A stretch of DNA of 64,000 nucleotides from Ignelater luminosus. Lineage: Eukaryota; Arthropoda; Insecta; Coleoptera; Elateridae. The DNA lies in the NCBI GenBank assembly GCA_011009095.1, contig VTPC01090412.1:62001-126000 (forward strand), read 5' to 3'. The notes under the pieces are model-generated. The model ran no database searches. It was not told the origin of the DNA and was given only the letters and a program-made list of their open reading frames with translations. Positions 1 through 11,764 of this stretch are shown in pieces. A program made the position numbers and the translations under genes. The stretch's first letter is position 1. Each line of letters starts with the position of its first letter.

Positions 1-3000
1 GGACTGTGAAATATTTTGATACTAACAGGGTAACTTTCCTACAACATTGTTTTTATAATTACCAGCACCGCTGGTAAGCTTCTGTTGCTGACACGGAGGC
101 AGCCAATCCTCTAACAGCTGGATGGTGAATATTTAACTCTATATCGCGGAGGCTTTAATCTTTATGAGCTCTCGAACACTGCCAGGTACTATTTTTCATC
201 TACCAGTTTTTTTTATTTTATAGTAATCTAGTAAATATAAAAACAAACATGACAAAAAGATTTAAATCTTGTTGTCGCGCAAACGTCTGAGTGCCAGAAA
301 GCTAGTAAACTGTCCCGCGGAGATAATGACTATCTATTCAGAATACTTTCTAACTTATCACTACATACCTCTATACAAAAACACAACATAGACATGCTTA
401 ATAGAAATGTCTGGATGGTGTTTGGTTCTTGAGTATAATATTGTGGCCAGTTACTCAACTGTAACTGCAACATTTCTAATGTTTTCTTCTTACTTTTAGT
501 AAGTCTGTCAATTTTTTATACAGTGCTATCGAGATCGAGATTGTTTGTCCTGATTTTCCACCACTTGAATTCCCCACGGGTGCAATATCAATATTTGCAT
601 TCAGTTTTCAATGTGAAGTTAGTTTCTATGTTATTGTTCTGTCAAAAAGGGTTTTTTTTACCGAGTTCATTGTCGTACATTATTTGTTAATTTAGTTGTG
701 TCATTATTGTCATTGTTTATTTTTTATAAATTACATGCAATGTTAATAAGAAAATTGTTCTTCTAAAAAGAAAATAAATATTGTTCATGTGTTTTAGTTT
801 AGTTTGGAGGTTGTTCTTTTTTTTAAATAAAAGTCATATGCACACGCTGATGCACACCACTGTTACAGTTCTAACCCTCATTTAATAGGAACGTTATTTT
901 TCAAGGTTGTAGTGCAAACACAAGAGCGGCACGGACAAACATTCTTGATAGCACTGTATAATACACAAAACTATACAGCGCTGCAAACGAGTCTAAAAGC
1001 CATATTTTGCCTATGGACTTTTGGGAGATCATAAAGTTAAAATGGTTTAGATCTGTAGAAGTTGGATTTTTGTTCATCGAACATGATAGTAATGTTTGAA
1101 TTTGCATGTATTGTTCCTTTAGTGACGTTGAACAATTTTGCAAACCGTTTCTAGTGTTCCTATCTTTCTAGTTAGTTAGTTGTAATTTTTTAGAATAATA
1201 TTAATTCTGATATCGAGGTCTTTGGACATTACCGAAACCAATTATTTTGTAAAGGTGGGGTCTGTCATAAAGACTTCTCTGTAGTGTCATTCAAAATAAG
1301 AAGGCAAAAAAAGAAAACCCCAAAAGCAAGTCTAACAAACAATCAGTTGAATCGTTTAAATAATAAGAAACCGGGCTGTTAAGGCTATAGAAGAGGCAGA
1401 AAATGAAGCAGAAGTGAAAGTGGAAACGGGAAAATGAAATATTTGCAACAATACTATGTTACTGAACCTTTAAACGAATAATTTGATATTATATAATGTT
1501 AATAATATACCACACAGTTTAATTATATAATTTAAACAATTTTTTTGTTTGTGTAAATAACCGGAAAGTTTAAGTACCTTTTCTAAATTAACTTTATGTA
1601 GAAGTTCAGGGGCATTTAGTTTGACAGCTGTAATTATATTGTTTAGAAAAAATTATGATACCATTTAAATAGCTAATTAAATTTCTTTAGCATAATTTAT
1701 AAATTCCATTTGCTGCATGAATTAATAATTGGAGAATTAAAAAAAAAGAATTGAATTAAGTCAAAAAGTTTTCTTACCTTGTAGTAGTTGGTGTATCGAT
1801 GATCTAAAACTTCTTAGATTTCTTAAATAGGTCATGTATCAATTGTTGGGGCGTTAATTGATCTTCTGTAACTTATATAGGATAATATTAAAATAAAAGA
1901 AAAAGAACAGCATTATAATAGAAGTATGTAGTTTATTACGATTCTCGTTACTATAATATTTATATACAACCATTAAATTAATACAACTACAGAGACTTCC
2001 GAGTGAGAAATTATTTAACTTACAGTAATAATAATAATATAATAATAATAAATACAATAATAGGTACAATCTTACTCACAGAAAAGTAAGTGACGTAAGA
2101 TGACTTTGTAAAGAGAATAATAATAATAGCAAACATAATACTTCAATATACAAACTAATAAAAACGCATCACTCGAAAGTCCACATATTGTACCCCTAAT
2201 GTATAGAATCACACATGTTTACTTTTATAACTCACATGCATAATATGAACATACGAAAAATCCAACACTTCAGAAACCAATATATATGTTAAATTTGGTG
2301 TCTATCAATAAAAAAGGTGTATAAATACAAGTCGTGTGGTAATAAATCTAATAAGAAAAAGTTCTGAGATTGTGATTACAGATGGATAAAAAAATCAAAA
2401 AATGTTTGTTTAAAATATTAAGTTATGAAGTTTGGTCCTCCGAAGATAAGATAGAAATCTATGTGCTCCTCTTTTATCTAATTTTTGTATAATAATTTTG
2501 GCCTTTGAAATCAATTCCTTTTTATTGTCACGAATTAGTACTTTCTAGCATAATAATGAATTTTAATCGTACTTTTGAGAATTCCATCTTGATTAAAAGT
2601 AGCCATAATCACTAATATAAACATATTGCGAGGTTAGGCGAAAGCAAAAAGTTTACATAAACATAGGAACTTAATGAGAAGAAATAACTGACCCAGTACT
2701 TGATGGTGTTTTGAGATCTTTTTCTGGCACTAATCAATAGCATCTAGCAATTTAAAGAGAACTGGGGTTAAACTATGGACTAATTAGGCGGTACTCTTAT
2801 TTTTCAGATTTTTCTATTTCCTTATCGTAAAGTTTATAGAAGCTTTCTAACAGATTATTCTCAACATCAACTTAATAAGAACTCTTATGACGAACAAACT
2901 TTACAACTAACATTATAAACGATTATATAAAGTTTCAGTTCTATATAATTTTGTAGGATGAATATTGAAAGCCATTACATATCATAAAACCATCCCAAGC

Positions 3001-5425
3001 TATATTATAAACCATTTTGGGCTTCTTGTTTTCCTTCTACATATAAAACAAAGACAGAAATCTTTAAATTAGACTGAACTGAAGAATTCCCGAAATAATC
3101 ACAAACGAATAAAGAATTTGTTTAGCCCGATATTTACTTACTACATAATGTTTTGACTGTTCTCTACATGGAATTCGCTTCTTTGATATATAAAGCATCT
3201 GGATATACATAAATGCGGATAGAAAATTTCTAATTTAAATGAATATTCCTACAAAGCCTTCATTTTAAACGAAGATGTACCCAGTGTCTACATATGAAAA
3301 GAACGTCCATGCAATAAATCAATATCCCGCTTTGCATTAAAACAGTCTTCACATCATTATCTACACAATAATAATGATAACAATAATGGCAAAAACCTCC
3401 AAAATACCGCATTGCTGCATTTTTCTAGGGTGTTGACACCAAGAAAATCAATACTGAATTGTGCATGCTGGAAATTTCATTAATATTACATGCACTTTTA
3501 TACCAAAAATTAATTTCTATACACAATCGCTATACCCTGTAAATTCCTTATTCAGTGATAGCACTGAGTGACAATTCCATTTTTCTTGATTATAATTATT
3601 GATTAAATTTCTTAATTTAAAAGAAGAACAAAAGATGTTTAGGTTTCAAACTTAATTTTATTTATGACATTACTGACCACATTGTCAAGGCACACAAAAT
3701 TTACCCGCTACTAAACTATATAAGAAAACACGGGTACCTGGAGAAAACATGCGAGTCATCCGTATCAATCACGACGGCACGGAAATTAAACTCAAAACTG
3801 AAAGGTGACGAGTAGCCGACAAACCACTTTACCATGAGGACTCACAAGCTCTCTTCATATGTAAAACGCATATGTAAATATTTTTAACTTACAAGTTCTT
3901 GCTGACTAAGCAATGTAAAGCTGAATTCAAGAAGAAACTCTACTAACCTAAGTATAATGATATAACCGTCGCGTCGGTCGCATGGTTTATTATAGCAAAG
4001 AATTGTTCACAACTTCATGCTCCGTTTTGAAATTCAATTATACCGTTATTTTTTGAATTTGGATCCATAATAAATCGAAAATTGGTATTAAATGGAACTA
4101 ATTGGGTTTATCGAAGCGCAAACAGGGAAAAAAATAGAAACAGCTTAGCCCTTCTAGAAATTAACATTTCAAGGTTGAAAAAATTTTTGTTCCATTTTTA
4201 GTTCCAGAAAGTCTATTTAGAATTTAATTTATAATGTCAAAATACGTTTGTAATTTGTAAGCTTAACATTATTTGATCAATTATTAAATTTATTGGAAGA
4301 AGGCTGTTTGGATAATTTTAGTAACAATTTTCCAAACAGGGTTGTACTTAATTTCATACCTATTTATTCATGACTAATAGTTGGGTAGTACCGAAGTGTC
4401 ATTTTCTAAGAAGGAGATAGAAGAGTAGCACTCAACTATTCTAAAGCATCGATTTTCCTCAATATGACTGGGTCACACTTTTACTTTATCTTAAAGATCG
4501 ATAACTCAAATTAATAAAATATGTCGATGGGATAGTAAGAATTCTAAAGCAAATTAATCTAATATTCACAGAATGTACTCGTTGTTTGTTTACCAACAAG
4601 CTTTAATAAAAAAAAAAAGTTCATCTCTTGACCAAAACACTACGAAGTATTACAAAACCCTTTTGAAATGCATACAGAATAAACCAAAGCAAAATGTCTT
4701 CTAAAGCAGGAAAATTATTTATATATCCACTTCCGTATCTCGCCGGATGTAATGGATTAATACTTCAGAAGACTTTAGTAATCTGTTAAAGTAGTTAACT
4801 TCATGTCTGAGAGTAGCTTAAAAGATATACCGTCAAAATAAAGCTTATCACTGTTAGGTTCAGATTTTATTACTAAAATTTAGTCGGTAGAATCTCAGAA
4901 CTTTTTCTCATTTAGCTAAATATTGTCATTATGCTGAACGTTTTATAAAAGTAAAATTGAAAATATCTACAACAAAATTGTTTATAACGTCTCCAAATCA
5001 TACTAACAAAACGAAAAAAGACAAGGAAAAATAAAACACCTAAATGTAAATGGCACAAAAATACGATAAAAACGTTTGTTTACATACTTTAAGAACTATA
5101 CCCATATAAAAATATCTTCTAAAGAGTTTAATACGAGTGGTAAAATACGGTGGTAAAAACAAAACAAACAAAAATGTAGTGCGGACTTACAACAGCGAGT
5201 ATTTTAAATCAGGTTGACTTCAAATTAACTTTAGACCACTATAAGTAATTTTCTCGTAATTGAACATAAACCGGCAATTTTCCAGTCACATCACTTTATA
5301 CAACAAATAGTGTTTGTATTGTCGACTTTTTTTTTTCAATTCAAGTTCATAATGTATATTATAAATTTAAATTTTTTATTATTCACTCACGTTTTAAATA
5401 ATTCTAGTCACTGTACACTTTTATT
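1..5425. other. Dfd 3' flank: 3' UTR then intergenic, no gene seen
   Basis: AT-rich sequence without long reading frames or recognisable protein motifs on either strand. Dfd is on the minus strand, so its 3' UTR must run from 5425 towards lower coordinates. Minus-strand AATAAA hexamers occur at 5420-5425 (directly abutting the stop codon), 5375-5380 and 4866-4871, with further copies beyond. Which one is used cannot be told from the sequence. An (AAT)n-like simple repeat lies at about 2026-2063. No tRNA was seen, and no convincing microRNA hairpin. Confidence 0.6.
5375..5380 (-). terminator. Candidate Dfd polyadenylation signal (AATAAA)
   Basis: Perfect AATAAA on the minus strand about 45 nt past the Dfd stop codon. 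Another perfect hexamer at 5420-5425 abuts the stop codon itself. Many AATAAA words are expected in DNA this AT-rich, and Hox 3' UTRs are often long, so this is only a candidate. Confidence 0.25.
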
Positions 5426-6051
5426 TTAAAGAGCAGTAAGTCCATAGTCCGATTTAATAATAGGAGGTGCACTTTGCGTCGTTGCACATCCCGGAGAAAG
5501 TGCTAAAGGAGCTAGAGACGGTCCTAAAGATCCCATGTGCATGCTTTGGTCGCCGTGTAACATTCCTGGATGATGTAGATTAGGTGCAGTCATGGGATGT
5601 GCATGTGAATGGCCTCCAATAGCTGAAGGAATCTGATGACTTCCAGATAATGGAACGTCCAACATATTTTCTCCTATACCGTCCATATCACCCCGAGAGG
5701 AGTTGTTTTTACGTCTATCATTGTTATTACCCGAAGTGCTGTTTTGTGTTTTCCCTCGTCCTTTCGTCACAGGTTTAGTTGTCGTCGTCGTGACCCCAGC
5801 GGGATTCGTTTTTCTTCTAACATTTTTCGTGTTAGGTAATTTGTTATCCTTCTTCCATTTCATTCTTCGATTCTGAAACCAGATTTTAATTTGTCTTTCC
5901 GAAAGCACTAGGGTATGCGCTATTTCTATTCGTCTTCGTCTTGTTAAGTATCGATTATAATGAAATTCTTTTTCAAGCTCTAAAATTTGGTGTCTTGTAT
6001 ACGCAGTCCTTTGTCTTTTTGGCTCCATACCGGGTCCGAAATTACCAGCCG
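5426..6051 (-). CDS. Dfd: Deformed (Hox4) homeodomain protein, exon 2 (homeodomain and C-terminus)
   Basis: Second and last coding exon. A TTGTTGCAG acceptor ends at 6052. The two bases CG complete the split codon (GCG, Ala), and the frame continues [20 protein letters not shown]. The 60-residue homeodomain spans about residues 258-317 of the 455-residue product (nucleotides about 6022-5843). It has the Dfd-class N-terminal arm ([10 protein letters not shown]), helix 3 with Q50 and N51 ([16 protein letters not shown]), and the Dfd-typical tail KLPNTKNVR. It binds DNA in the nucleus at TAAT-core sites. After it come a Thr/Lys-rich segment, an Asn/Arg-rich segment, a His/Met-rich part and the end [11 protein letters not shown]. 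Exons 1 and 2 together give 455 residues (453 from the second ATG), normal for an insect Dfd. The hexapeptide-to-homeodomain linker is about 18 residues. Nothing in the reading frame is broken. Confidence 0.97.
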
Positions 6052-9000
6052 CTGCAACAAAATAACTATTTTCAGTAATATGCTCACTAATGACTGATAT
6101 TTAGGATAGATAAGGAATTTCAAAGGAAAGGTAATAAAAGACTAAATCAGATATAAATATCGTATATCGTGTTAACTGTGCAAAATGACAAAGACAAATT
6201 TCTATTTAAGTGCTTTGTTTCATTCAAAACATTTGTAACTTTGAAATAAAAGGTGCTGTAGGTAGCCGAGGACCTTGATGAAAGAGATGAATTTCTATTA
6301 AATGAATAAATTAAGAGAAATTTATTACAGGTAATTATTATAATTTTGCAATATTATTTTGAATGTCCAAACACGAATAAAACCTTAATGGGGGATTTGT
6401 TTAATATCTAAAAGGTGTTCATTTATTCAACAAATAAAAGGAAATATTTCTATACTCTCAAAGGACTCATCTATAAAATATTTGATAAAATTAACTTTTG
6501 TGTAGTCTTAAGAAAATACTCCTCCTTATACTACAATTTTTAAGTATGTCAATGGAAATTATTTTTTAAAACCGCAACGGAAACGTTGACAGGTTAAAAC
6601 CGCATGGCAACAGAAAGGACCTAATGAATTCTCTAAAGAAAAGATTGTAACCTCTACAATATGATTACCACTATCGTCAAAACAAAAAGCCAATTAGATG
6701 TTCTTATTGCCCCTTTAACCTAGGTCCATGTTTATGTTTAACAATATTATAATTGGAGTTCTTGGAGTTAATCTTTTGTTCCCAAATCATCTGTCCGTGT
6801 AAGAAGAAGATTTCAAACAATTCTAAGGAGCGAACGGTAAACAATTCGTGTTTCGTGAATAAACAGTGATTGTTGATATCTTTTCGGGTCCGTCGGAAAA
6901 CAGTTCAAAGCGATCCAAATCGCCTGTTAGCGGCATTCTCATTGCCCGAATGATGATTATGCACATTTATTAACGAAAAACAACAATTGCACCGACAGTC
7001 TGGGATATCGCAAGGTCATGTTCAGTATTTTGGTGTGGTCCGAGTTTCGACATCAAGGAGTTACGGTTTAATAGTTGGGTACTAGTTCATTGCTTCATAC
7101 TATACAAGCATTAATTTTTCAATTGCACCGACCGTTTGAATGAAATTCAAATTGATTTATAATCTATTATTGTCGTCATCGGAATGGACAATTTCGCAAG
7201 ACAATTTACTGTTAAAAACTTTCAATCAACGAGATTGGTGAAAATAGTCAGATTATAATTTCAGCAGCAAACTATATTTTTTTTAACGAAACCAAATTTT
7301 ATATTAATAGATGTTTATAGTAACGCAGATATGATCGTGTCAATACAAGTTACAAGCTTAGACGTAAACTACAAATCAGGTACATTCCAACATTCCAAAG
7401 TGAACGATGCAGGACATGGACTTGACAGCGGTCGAACCTACGAGAAGTGGAAAACTTATACAAATCCTCTCTGCATATTATATGATAGATATTATTAGTC
7501 TGATTATCTTGATGTTTTTTATATTAAATTCTAGAAAGTGTGAATTTATTTCTCTTTCTGAATTACCTACAAAAATGGTAATGTTATTGTTTGAAATTTC
7601 AAACACATCCTGCATCTAACACCTCGTCTGTATAACATAACTAATGATATTTCACACGTATTAGCTTGAATATGTTCACCAGACTTGGTTGCCAACTAAT
7701 TTTTCAGTACTGTGGCAGCATCGTTGATTAATTTTGAGATAGGAATATCCTTCCTACTCAAAATACGTCTGTCGTTTTCACTTTTGGTTTGTACTCACTG
7801 AAATGTCTATACAGGTACACATATGTTACTGTCAAACTATACGATTAGTATAAAATCTAAGTAGATATCAATGCACAAGCCCGTTTTTTCTTTCTTTATT
7901 TTAAATTGGCTTTTATAGATGTGGGTGTAGTTTTTGATATGAGGCAATAAAAGTTATTTAAAAATAATTGTTGCATTACATTAGATTTATTACTTTACTT
8001 AAGTTTTACATTTTTGCATGCCTACACAAATAAGTTAAAATAGTTTTTACAAGGAAAGACTAACGGTTCCATTGAAAAATATACCTAATAAATAATTTCT
8101 GATTGGATGCGCGCGATAATTAGTTGTAAGATTTGCATTTGTCAATTAAATTAATGTCTACCTAATGAAATCTGGAACTGATATTTATCTATAGACAGGT
8201 AGCATACAAAAACTTTTAAACAAAAACATTTAATCGTTCTCAATATATGTGTTATTGATCTATATTGTGGACTGATATTAATTAATTTCGTTTGGTGTGT
8301 ATTATGACTTGTAATCATGTCAAACTTTATTTTGGGTTTGTCGCAGTTACAATATTACACTGCTTTACTATTCAATAAGCGGTACAAAAGAATAGGAGGT
8401 TATTTGAAATTTGTGATTATAAAATTTTTTTAACTGTTAGATACCTACACAACAAAATACAGGCAAAGTATTTCGCGCCTGATACTTTTATTAACTATAC
8501 ACAGCAATCATTCTTGCTGTGTTATATAGCATGATGATGGTAGTGAAAACTATAAATTTCTGATGTCTTAGAATAGGTAGAATACAGAAGCTTTAGTTTT
8601 CATCTCATAACAGAGCATGAGCATGAATTGGTGGCTTCTTAACTTTTTATTCTGAACACACAAAAATGCCAAAATAAACTTTTTCTGACTTCGTTTTTGT
8701 TTAGATAAAGCTGATCTAGATTTTACAGCCGTAAGCCTAAGATTGTCACAGCAGTTTCAGTGGATGAAATTCTGGTTATCAATTATGTTAAACAATTGAC
8801 GAAAGATAACAGACGGACATGCGGCTGACATCGTATAGTACCAACTGGAAAATAGGCAGAAATACTGAAAATCGACCAATTGATTGATTAGAAGTGACTG
8901 AATCTATTTAGGGATTGGAATGAATAGGTCTGTCGTATAAATCTTAGGTAAAAACAAACAAACTAATTGGCATGCAGCAAGATGCAGAATAGAACAATAT

Positions 9001-9720
9001 TAACAATGTCAGTCAAAAGTAAGCACTTAAACATGGACCATACTGAAAATAATATTCTATTAGTGTGTAGAGTATACGGAAGCCACCCAAATTGATTGTT
9101 ATTTGGGGTTCCAAAGAAAGTGGGAATTCTAGTGTTAACAGCGCAGAGGACTATGAATCTGTGCAAAAAAAACGAAGACCTCCAACAAGCAAGTGTTAAA
9201 ATGGCACATAATTATCTAAAATTATAATGTAAAATGATAATAATCATTGAATGCTTGTGGTCAGGTGCAGTTAGTACGACGACGTGATACCAAACTTTTG
9301 AACAATTGTCACATGTCATCCAATTGAGAGCTTTTCCATTGATATCACTTGGCGTTGTTGTATCAACTGTTCTTGAACCCAAACTATACAAGCGTTCAAT
9401 GTTTATAAAAGAATTGCAAAGAAAGTAAGGCACAAATCATAAAATTGATTTAAGGTGTAAAAATAGAATTGATTTAGAAAGATATAAAAAACAAGAAATC
9501 TTAGAAAGAAGTCCAAGTTATTGAGGAAAAGTTATTAATCCTTTTTGAGCGATAGAATTTTTCGCTCCGCTTCTTACCGCGTTCAGGCTTTTTTAATTCA
9601 ATAAAGAAATTTCTAATAATTAAGAAATTATAATTTGAAGTTTTTCTTAATCTTGACTGCATTAATTTGTTTTCCAAAGGTTCACTTAGTGAAAAAAAAT
9701 TGGAAAAAGAAAATATAATC
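6052..9720. other. Intronic sequence, nothing recognised
   Basis: AT-rich intron immediately 5' of the homeodomain exon (on the minus strand). Short open frames at 7407-7619, 8963-9166 and 9212-9433 show no domain, biased composition or splice context and are treated as chance. No repeat boundaries were recognised. Confidence 0.5.
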
Positions 9721-9747
9721 AGTGGTGCGTCGGCTAGGGATTATAGT

Positions 9748-10020
9748 GCTCTATATCCACTTTTGGCCAAAAATGAGCTACATACACCATTAGAATCAGA
9801 AAGAAATTGTCTTCTATATCCGCTATAAAAAATAAACTTATTTGTGCTACATTCAAAATAATTTATAAATTGTTGTTCCATATCCTACATTTTTGTAAAT
9901 GCGATTATTCTATGTCCAGTATGTAGTTAATTTGATGCTACATCCGCTTTAGAACACTGTATTTTAAATATATTAATTTGTGCTATATCATTTTATTGAT
10001 ACAGTGTGTTCTACATCCCA
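9748..10020 (+). repeat. Subterminal array of about eight CTAYATCC-type words
   Basis: Within 273 bp of the left end the words TGCTCTATATCC (9748), TTCTATATCCGC (9812), TGCTACATTC (9845), GTTCCATATCC (9876), TTCTATGTCC (9908), TGCTACATCCGC (9937), TGCTATATCA (9981) and GTTCTACATCCC (10009) recur in the same orientation. At the right end TGCCATATCCGCC (about 13655) and the terminal GGATATAGAACAC are further copies. Repeated subterminal words are the known binding sites for accessory or transposase proteins in several cut-and-paste transposons. That role is inferred here. Confidence 0.6.
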
Positions 10021-10362
10021 CAAGCATGATGCGGTTATATATCTGTGGTGTTAAATCGAGCCAAATTCACTATGGAATTTTAAGAGAATTTATTGTGCTA
10101 TAATTATGTAGTTAAAATGAATGTTATTTCGTCACCAATACTTGATAAGCCTGAATATTGTCCTAGTGATGTTTGGAAGTAAGTGTTGCTACTTTTCATT
10201 TGTATTATTTATCGAAAAAATGCAAAAGTAGTTTTCTAACCTCACATTTCAATGCCGTGAATGTTTTAGCATAAGAGGCGCCTTAATTGTAATAATTTAA
10301 TGTACTAATAATTTATTTCAGCGAGTTATCGTGTATATGCTCAAGTACAAACACAATACATA

Positions 10363-11635
10363 CGAGGGTGGTCTGAAAAGCTTCCGACCTCAACGTAAAG
10401 ATGGCAGCACTCGTAAATAAAAGCTACTGAATTTCGTTGTTCATCTGTTGACAGTTACTCACCAAAGTTTCAGCCATTTTGGACGCGCAGTTTTTATGTA
10501 ACAGTCGTTTGAGTGAGTTGATGTGAGTTTTTTTGTGAAAATGGACAAAATCGAGTATCGAGCTGTCATTAAATATTTGTTTTTGAAAGGCAATACGCCT
10601 TCGCAAATAAAAGATAAGCTGGATTCTGTGTATGGGAACTCTGCACCATCATTTACCACAGTGAAATTTTGGGCTGCTAAATTTAAACGTGGCCGTAAGA
10701 GCTTGAGAGACGATGAACGTTCGGGACGTCCAAAAACTGCAACTACCGACGAAAACATCGCCAAAATTCACCAAATGGTGCTAGACGACCGCCGAATTAA
10801 AGTGAGAGAGATAGCAGAGGTTATGAACATGTCAAAAGAACGTGTTTGTCACATATTAAATCAACATTTAGGCATGAGAAAGCTGTCCGCGCGTTGGGTG
10901 CCGCGTTTGCTCACGTTAGACCAAAAACGTGTTCGAATGAATATTTCCAACGCTCTTTTGGCGCAGTTTAGGCGAAATAAATCCGAGTTTTGGCGCCGAT
11001 TAATTACTGTAGATGAAACTTGGATACACCATTATACGCCCGAAACAAAAATACAGTCCAAACAGTGGACTGCAAAGGGGGAACCGGCTCCAAAAAAAGC
11101 AAAAACTGTTTTTTCGGCTGGGAAAGTGATGGCGACTGTTTTTTGGGATAGTCATGGAGTTATTTTAATCGATTATCTTCAAAAAGGAAAAACCATTACA
11201 GGAGCATACTATGCATCATTACTTGACAAGCTGAAGGCATAACTTGCGAAAAAACGGCCACATTTGCAGAAAAAGAAAATCCTGTTTCACCAAGACAACC
11301 CACCGTCTCACACCTCAGCGGTTGCCATGGCGAAAATCCACGAATTACGGTTTGAACTGCTTGATCATCCGCCTTACTCACCAGATCTAGCCCCAAGCGA
11401 CTTCTTTTTGTTCCCTCATCTAAAAATTGCGCTCGGAGGACAAAGATTTTCGTCAAATGAAGAGGCAATCACCTTCGTGAACAATTATTTTGCAGAGAAA
11501 AATGCCGAGTACTATTTGGACGGAGATGGGAGAAGTGTGTAGAGTTACAAGGAGACTATGTTGAAATATAAAAAAAATTTTCAAAAAAAATGTCTTGTAT
11601 CTTTGTTAGGTCGGAAACTTTTCAGACCACCCTCG
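10363..11635 (+). mobile_element. mariner element, 1273 bp, complete ends
   Basis: Terminal inverted repeats of about 28 bp start CGAGGGTGGTCTGAAAAG at both ends, differing at one base, and are flanked by TA on both sides (10361-10362 and 11636-11637), the standard mariner target duplication. It is inserted in the left half of the 4.2 kb element, so it is the younger of the two. The length is normal for mariner. Confidence 0.95.
10541..11542 (+). pseudogene. mariner transposase (DD34D) with one premature stop
   Basis: Starts MDKIEYRAVIKYLFLKG and runs for 333 codons before its terminal stop. It has the N-terminal paired helix-turn-helix region (about residues 1-110, with SGRPKTAT and MRKLSARWVPRLLT). 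The catalytic triad is D158 (TVDETW), D252 (FHQDNPPSH) and D287 (APSDFFLF), with 34 residues between the last two. The only defect seen is an in-frame TAA at 11240-11242 (codon 234), where relatives have a Glu/Ala-type codon after LDKLKA. The frame continues unchanged afterwards. The HQDN motif is followed by Pro instead of the common Ala. Non-autonomous because of the stop, but very little decayed. Confidence 0.93.
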
Positions 11636-11764
11636 TAATACTGTCGAAGTTGTAGCTGAACAACTGTTTTAATTGTACAGAATGAAGTCACTTTTAATAA
11701 TACCTAATGTTCTATCAAAATACTATAGTTACAAATTGTTAATTTATTGTTCTATCTTAGGTTT

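Noticed and set aside
1854..2069. 71-residue Tyr/Leu-rich minus-strand frame
   Set aside because: Produced by an (AAT)n-like simple repeat.
3532..3550. TACCCTGTAAATTCC resembling the 5' part of miR-10/miR-993, which are Hox-cluster microRNAs
   Set aside because: Only the seed-like first nine bases match, the strand is opposite to Dfd, and no complementary arm lies within about 100 bases.
8880..8889. TGATTGATTA, a Hox/Exd-like composite site
   Set aside because: One match to such a short degenerate word is expected many times by chance in 64 kb of AT-rich DNA.
10424..11468. Minus-strand frames opposite the mariner transposase
   Set aside because: Shadows of the transposase coding frame and its 5' leader.
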